A stretch of 64,000 bases of DNA, taken from Agrocybe praecox. Taxonomy: Eukaryota; Basidiomycota; Agaricomycetes; Agaricales; Agrocybaceae. The notes under the pieces are model-generated. The model did not search any database and was not told the DNA's origin. It saw only the letters and a program-made list of their open reading frames with translations. The position numbers and the translations under genes were made by a program. Location: the NCBI GenBank assembly GCA_964017145.1, contig OZ024841.1, positions 1,550,001 to 1,614,000 on the forward strand, written 5' to 3'. Below, one piece after another: positions 60,308-64,000 of the stretch; within the stretch, counting starts at the first letter, position 1; each line of letters opens with the position of its first letter.

Positions 60308-60570
60308 AATGTTCCTACGTACAGAGAAACAACAAGCCTTTTCTAAAACATACAAAAGTCGTGTGCCCAGCAAGCTCCAGTTCAAGTTTTCCTCGGCAAG
60401 GTTTCGTGGTTATCGGAATTGGGCGGTGCCAGCCGTTCAAAAACCAACGCTCGTGGTCATGGATGAGAAGGAAGAGAAGGGAGGAAGACCCAGTGAAAAC
60501 GAAAGCCGACGACATAGATAGCAACCCCACCCCTCCGTAGCGTCCGTTGTAGCGAACCGAATGATAAATA
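60308..60570. repeat. Segmental repeat C, copy 5
   Basis: It shares aaacatacaaaagtcgtgtg, gacgacatagatagcaaccc and agcgaaccgaatgataaat with the others. It adjoins B6 in the same relation as copy 3 to B3 and copy 4 to B5. Confidence 0.8.
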
Positions 60571-60855
60571 GTCTTGTTCTATTTGGAGGGCTTTTGGTGG
60601 GAGGGTCAATTCGGTCTTAAAGTCAACCCTAACCCGATCGGCTTTAAGGTTCGCATATCACGTGAATTCAGAACGATCCTCCTTGAAATTTGGGCAGCGT
60701 CTTGTAGCGCATCGATATATGACAAGAGACAGTCCGACATACGTCTTCTTGGGAGAGACATGGGGCCATACTATACCTATCTTCTGCATAGTCTAGCTCG
60801 TAGAAATAGAAAATAAATAGGTATTTCAGAGGCATCAAGGACATCTGCCCGAGTA

Positions 60856-60987
60856 GTGTGGCCGCGGTCCGGTTCCGTCCGGTTCTTTGGCCGAGTTTGG
60901 TGAACGCCGAACGGAACCGCTCGTCCGGTTCTGCTATTTTACTGAACGCCGAACGTAGCGTTCGGTTCGCGTTCGGACGCATTTCGA
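60856..60987. mobile_element. 132-bp insertion with 9-bp target duplication
   Basis: The 9-bp gcccgagta occurs at 60847-60855 and 60988-60996. The left arm has a single gcccaagta at this site. The inserted 132 bp are GC-rich with repeated cggttc, gaacgccgaac and gttcgg words, in the style of hAT-type miniature elements (start tagtgtggccgcgg). The family assignment is inference. Confidence 0.75.
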
Positions 60988-61105
60988 GCCCGAGTAACCG
61001 AACATCAAGAATCTTTTGGTTATATTTTTAGATGGGCGCTCACATACACCAATATAACACCAAATCAGAATGATTCTCCTCTGCTGGCGCTGTCTTCTGG
61101 CATCT

Positions 61106-61748
61106 AGAGTTGGGGTTCGATTGGTACTCCCGTGTGAATCGTACTAATAAGGTTGTACTAGGGTTTCTAGATCCCATGAAATTACCTGATTTGGTTAATC
61201 TTATCGAATTTTTATCTAATCATATCGCGGCCTATCACATTGCCGTCGTGCCGGTTCTTAACCGTTGGGGACGTAGGATGGCAGAAAAGAAAAACAAGAT
61301 TTTTTTTTATACCTTATACATGCCCTGAGTTTCATTGAAAATTACAGCATCATCTCTCAGGAGACCATAAGTTACTAAATCACAGTAATTAACGAACAAA
61401 ATATGGTGCACCGCGTTGACTGTATATATATATAATAATGCTCAGAAAAAATCTTTTAAACGACGGTTTTTCGCATAATTTCAGTTCTCTCAAAGATGGT
61501 ACGTCAAGAAAGTTACGTAAAAACTTTCATTGTACAATCATATTTTTCCAAAAGCCATGCGGCTCATTACAGAGGCACAGGATCCATCCAATTTGCTGAA
61601 CTTCTCAATTAATACGGAAGTCTGCCACGGCGGCAGCTCTCGGCGGACTGATCGTCAACAACTCCGCCTCAAGTGTGCCCGAAAGGGCAAGTCTTCGATG
61701 GCATCAAACTTAATTGATAATTGAACGTACCAATCGAATTACTACTCT
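61106..61748. mobile_element. 643-bp inverted-repeat element with about 9-bp target duplication
   Basis: The ends read agagttggggttcgattggtac and, inverted, agagtagtaattcgattggtac, which is 17 of 22 identical with a perfect inner 12-mer. The flanks ctggcatct (61097-61105) and ctggcgtct (61750-61758) differ at one base. The left arm lacks the element. It has no transposase; a 72-codon frame (61110-61328) is probably accidental. Confidence 0.8.
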
Positions 61749-61984
61749 CCTGGCGTCTATCCTTTGATTACGACAAGCCAATAGGACTGTCTTCCCACTC
61801 CATATGAGCTGTATTCTATTTTAGTACGCGACGCCCATGCTATGGAGCCCAAAAGGAGCCTGGGTTATGAGAACAGTTCTTTGAAAATGGCTCCTGCTGT
61901 CGCTGCCGCCATCCACCTCATTCAACTTTATATGCGCGGCAAGTCATATAGGTTCGAAGGTGATGGTAACCGACAGCGTACCGT

Positions 61985-62115
61985 CACCCCGCTGAGTTGA
62001 TGTTTTTCGGTCACCTGAAAACCCCGTATAAAACTTGATTACCGTACAGTTTTTCTGTTTTCAGTCACTTTGATTCTGTTTTCAGGTGACCGAAAAACAT
62101 CAACTCGCCGGGGTG
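61985..62115. mobile_element. 131-bp palindromic miniature element
   Basis: The ends are long inverted repeats: caccccg, two mismatched bases, then gagttgatgtttttcggtca through cctgaaaac, repeated inverted at the right end. The inner 29 bp are perfect. The left arm of the inverted duplication reads through the site (accgtgtaaatc), so it is an insertion. A half copy occurs at 55942. Confidence 0.85.
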
Positions 62116-62581
62116 CGCGTAAATATAGATGCATGACTCGTGGAGGGGGAAACGCTCACGCATGATTGGCTGGCTGCACTATGCCGGCTCGCGGCAGCTC
62201 GGATTTGAAATTTGACCGATCAAAAGGATTTGCTAATCTTAGGCTTACTTAGATTACATTAATAGATCACGTCCTGGATGCCGGCGCTTGCATCCATTCC
62301 CGCGTGCAACCACCCATCGTACGTCGATTCTCAACGCGTTTCCGGCATATCCAAGTAGCAAATATCTTTCATCATATCCGGATCCTCACATTGAGAGGTT
62401 CGGCGGCATCACACGAGAAAAATAGTACACTTATTTATAGTGTGCATGTAGCGCCGGCGATTTCTCATCCAGTTAAAGATGATTCTTCTATGGGACCTGC
62501 TATCAAAGCGCAGAAGCGGACCATTATAGCTCTACTTAAAACTGCACACTGCACGGCTGTATTTTTTGTACTCATACTACC

Positions 62582-64000
62582 ATGAACCCCCACCATCCTG
62601 TTCACTTCCCTACACCTCTCTCCAGCGGTTTGGACGGAATACCAATTTCTGGGCATGGTATATCTAGTGGATCATTATCTGACTGGGACCATGATAAGGC
62701 CTGGCGCTTTCTTGACGACTTCTATCGCGAAAACGAACCCGTAATCAACGAATGTTTCGAGCGAAACGTGGAGAAAGCGACTAGTGACGACAAGCTCAGT
62801 GAAGCCTATCTCACGATGGACTTCTTTTTGAGCACAGCCGACGTTGTTCTTAATGGACTATCCGCACTAGCCAATGTCCATCCTATCCTTGGAAGTGAGT
62901 GCTTGATGATTTCCCCGTCTTACATGCTAATTTCACAGTCAATAGTTGCCATATATACTTTTCATTCTATCATTTCGCTGGACCTGGCTAGACGCGATAA
63001 CAACAAAAAGGTCATGGCAGTAAAATTTCAGATGCAATACATGATGTCGTCTATGTTCCAGTATGTATTTTGACATGGTATCGTGACTGTCGAATTTTGA
63101 ATGAATCATTTTAGATTTCGGAAGCTCAAACATGCTCACGTTGTAGCAGCATCTAAGGCGCAGGAGACAGCAGCCCTGGAACGGCTAGTAAAGGTCATTG
63201 CCAATGACATCAAACAATGCGGGAGTTATTTGACATACTATCAAAATCGAGGGCGTCTTGGTGCGTCTACGTCTTTGCCCTTTCAAAACGCACAATGTAC
63301 TGATATATTCCATAGCGAAACTAATGAACTCCAAGTTCTACGAGAAGCGCTTTGCCGAATATATACAAACTTTCACACAACGGCGGTCGGAGCTCCTACT
63401 CCATCTGTCAGCATACACCGCTGCAGGGATTGATCATGCCAACGTCCAGGAAGATGTTAGCACCATCAAGGCCAATCTTGCTGAGTTGTTGCGCAAACTC
63501 GACACCCCTCTTGACCGCGAATTAATCAAGTTCATTGATAAGAACGGAGGGGCAGATGCATGTATCGAAAACAAAAAGATTCTCAAGGACTTACTATCTC
63601 GTACTGGAGAGAAAGTTGGAGGCGACGAGCAGCGAAAGAATCTTTCTGAGCAGGAGAATCAGGGCGCATTGGAGAAAATCGGCAAGGAATTAAAACAAGA
63701 GATGTCTAACGTTGAAGATTCTCTCAACAAGCACTTCTCGCGCTTCGAAGGACTACTCGATGTGCAGAACAATAATTTGGCAAGAATCTCCGACCAGATG
63801 GAAGAACATGGATATTTTATGCGCGGCCATGACGCCAAGCTCGATAATATTTTTAGTGCTTCAGTCATGATTCTAGAACAAGGAAAACTCATTAGGAAGG
63901 CCGTTCTACCTAATTCGTCAATCGCAAAGGTTAAGGATCCAGTAAGTGCTACTCCCATTTTTAATCGAATTTCTTGATCACGATAACTTAATCGATTGTT
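62582..64000 (+). CDS. Family A copy A6: 5' part of EF-hand/ZZ gene, running off the window
   Basis: Exons 62582-62894, 62946-63060, 63115-63260 and 63316-63941 are followed by a GT intron at 63942 that continues past the end. The first three exon lengths equal those of A1 exactly. The reading frame is open and uninterrupted, including the site where A1 carries its inserted element. Encoded so far is the N-terminal helical region (WRFLDDFYREN, FFLSTADVVLNGLSALANV, NNKKVMAVKFQMQ, CIENKKILKDLLSRTGEK). The EF-hand, beta-rich and zinc parts lie beyond the window. It is the closest relative of A1 here and probably the working partner. Confidence 0.82.

Larger units (their letters stand above)
60703..62581. 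repeat. Right arm of the large inverted duplication
   Basis: It is the reverse complement of 9351-10294 once three insertions (60856-60987, 61106-61748, 61985-62115) are subtracted. The arm leads directly into copy A6, as the left arm leads into A1, so the duplication covers gene plus upstream region. The inner boundary is near ttgtagcgcatcgata. Confidence 0.85.

Overview
This is a window of a fungal nuclear genome. The genes are split by many short introns (about 50-70 bp). The recognisable proteins are typical of mushroom-forming and related basidiomycetes (Agaricomycetes): a class I hydrophobin, a DUF6534-type seven-helix membrane protein, an HMG-box-like protein family known to me only from Agaricomycetes, and a large EF-hand/ZZ-finger family. 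A Rhizoctonia/Ceratobasidium-like host would fit, but this is a low-confidence guess. Exon coordinates were derived by hand from splice signals, reading-frame continuity and comparison between paralogues in the window.

Layout. 1-2765: nothing recognised. 2766-9350 (minus): copy A1 of the EF-hand/ZZ family, broken by a 1.7-kb inverted-repeat element. 9351-10294: left arm of a large inverted duplication. 10417-12349: a secreted CFEM-like GPI-anchor candidate and a class I hydrophobin. 13258-14852 (minus): a single-pass membrane protein. 15.3-17.4 kb: segmental repeats. 17465-18034: 5' part of copy A2, cut by a 200-N assembly gap. 18.2-19.2 kb: AT-rich sequence. 19240-23199: a low-complexity protein (minus) and an HMG-box-like gene with a probable nonsense mutation. 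23683-25106: 3' part of copy A3. 25.4-36.7 kb: linker repeat, degenerate F-box-like copies B1 to B3, a decayed copy of the membrane-protein gene, and copy A4, broken by an insertion. 39263-41066: DUF6534 protein. 41.9-44.1 kb: linker and B4. 45016-49743: copy A5, which is intact. 50.5-53.3 kb: linker, B5 and repeats. 54448-55615 (minus): a secreted two-module protein. 58.8-60.6 kb: B6 and a repeat. 60703-62581: right inverted arm, carrying three insertions. 62582 to the end: 5' part of copy A6.

The dominant theme is local expansion of family A. The full architecture is an N-terminal helical region, an EF-hand, a helical region, a beta-rich module, two ZZ-type zinc modules and a C-terminal coiled coil. 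A2, A4 and A5 share a nearly identical upstream region. A3, A4 and A5 use GC-AG introns where A1 uses GT-AG. Each paralogue carries its own in-frame tandem repeat. Interspersed are six copies of a degenerate F-box-like gene (B), all on the minus strand. I do not know a function for family A. The copy number, repeat variation and pseudogenisation resemble loci under rapid diversification such as allorecognition or immunity loci, but that is inference.
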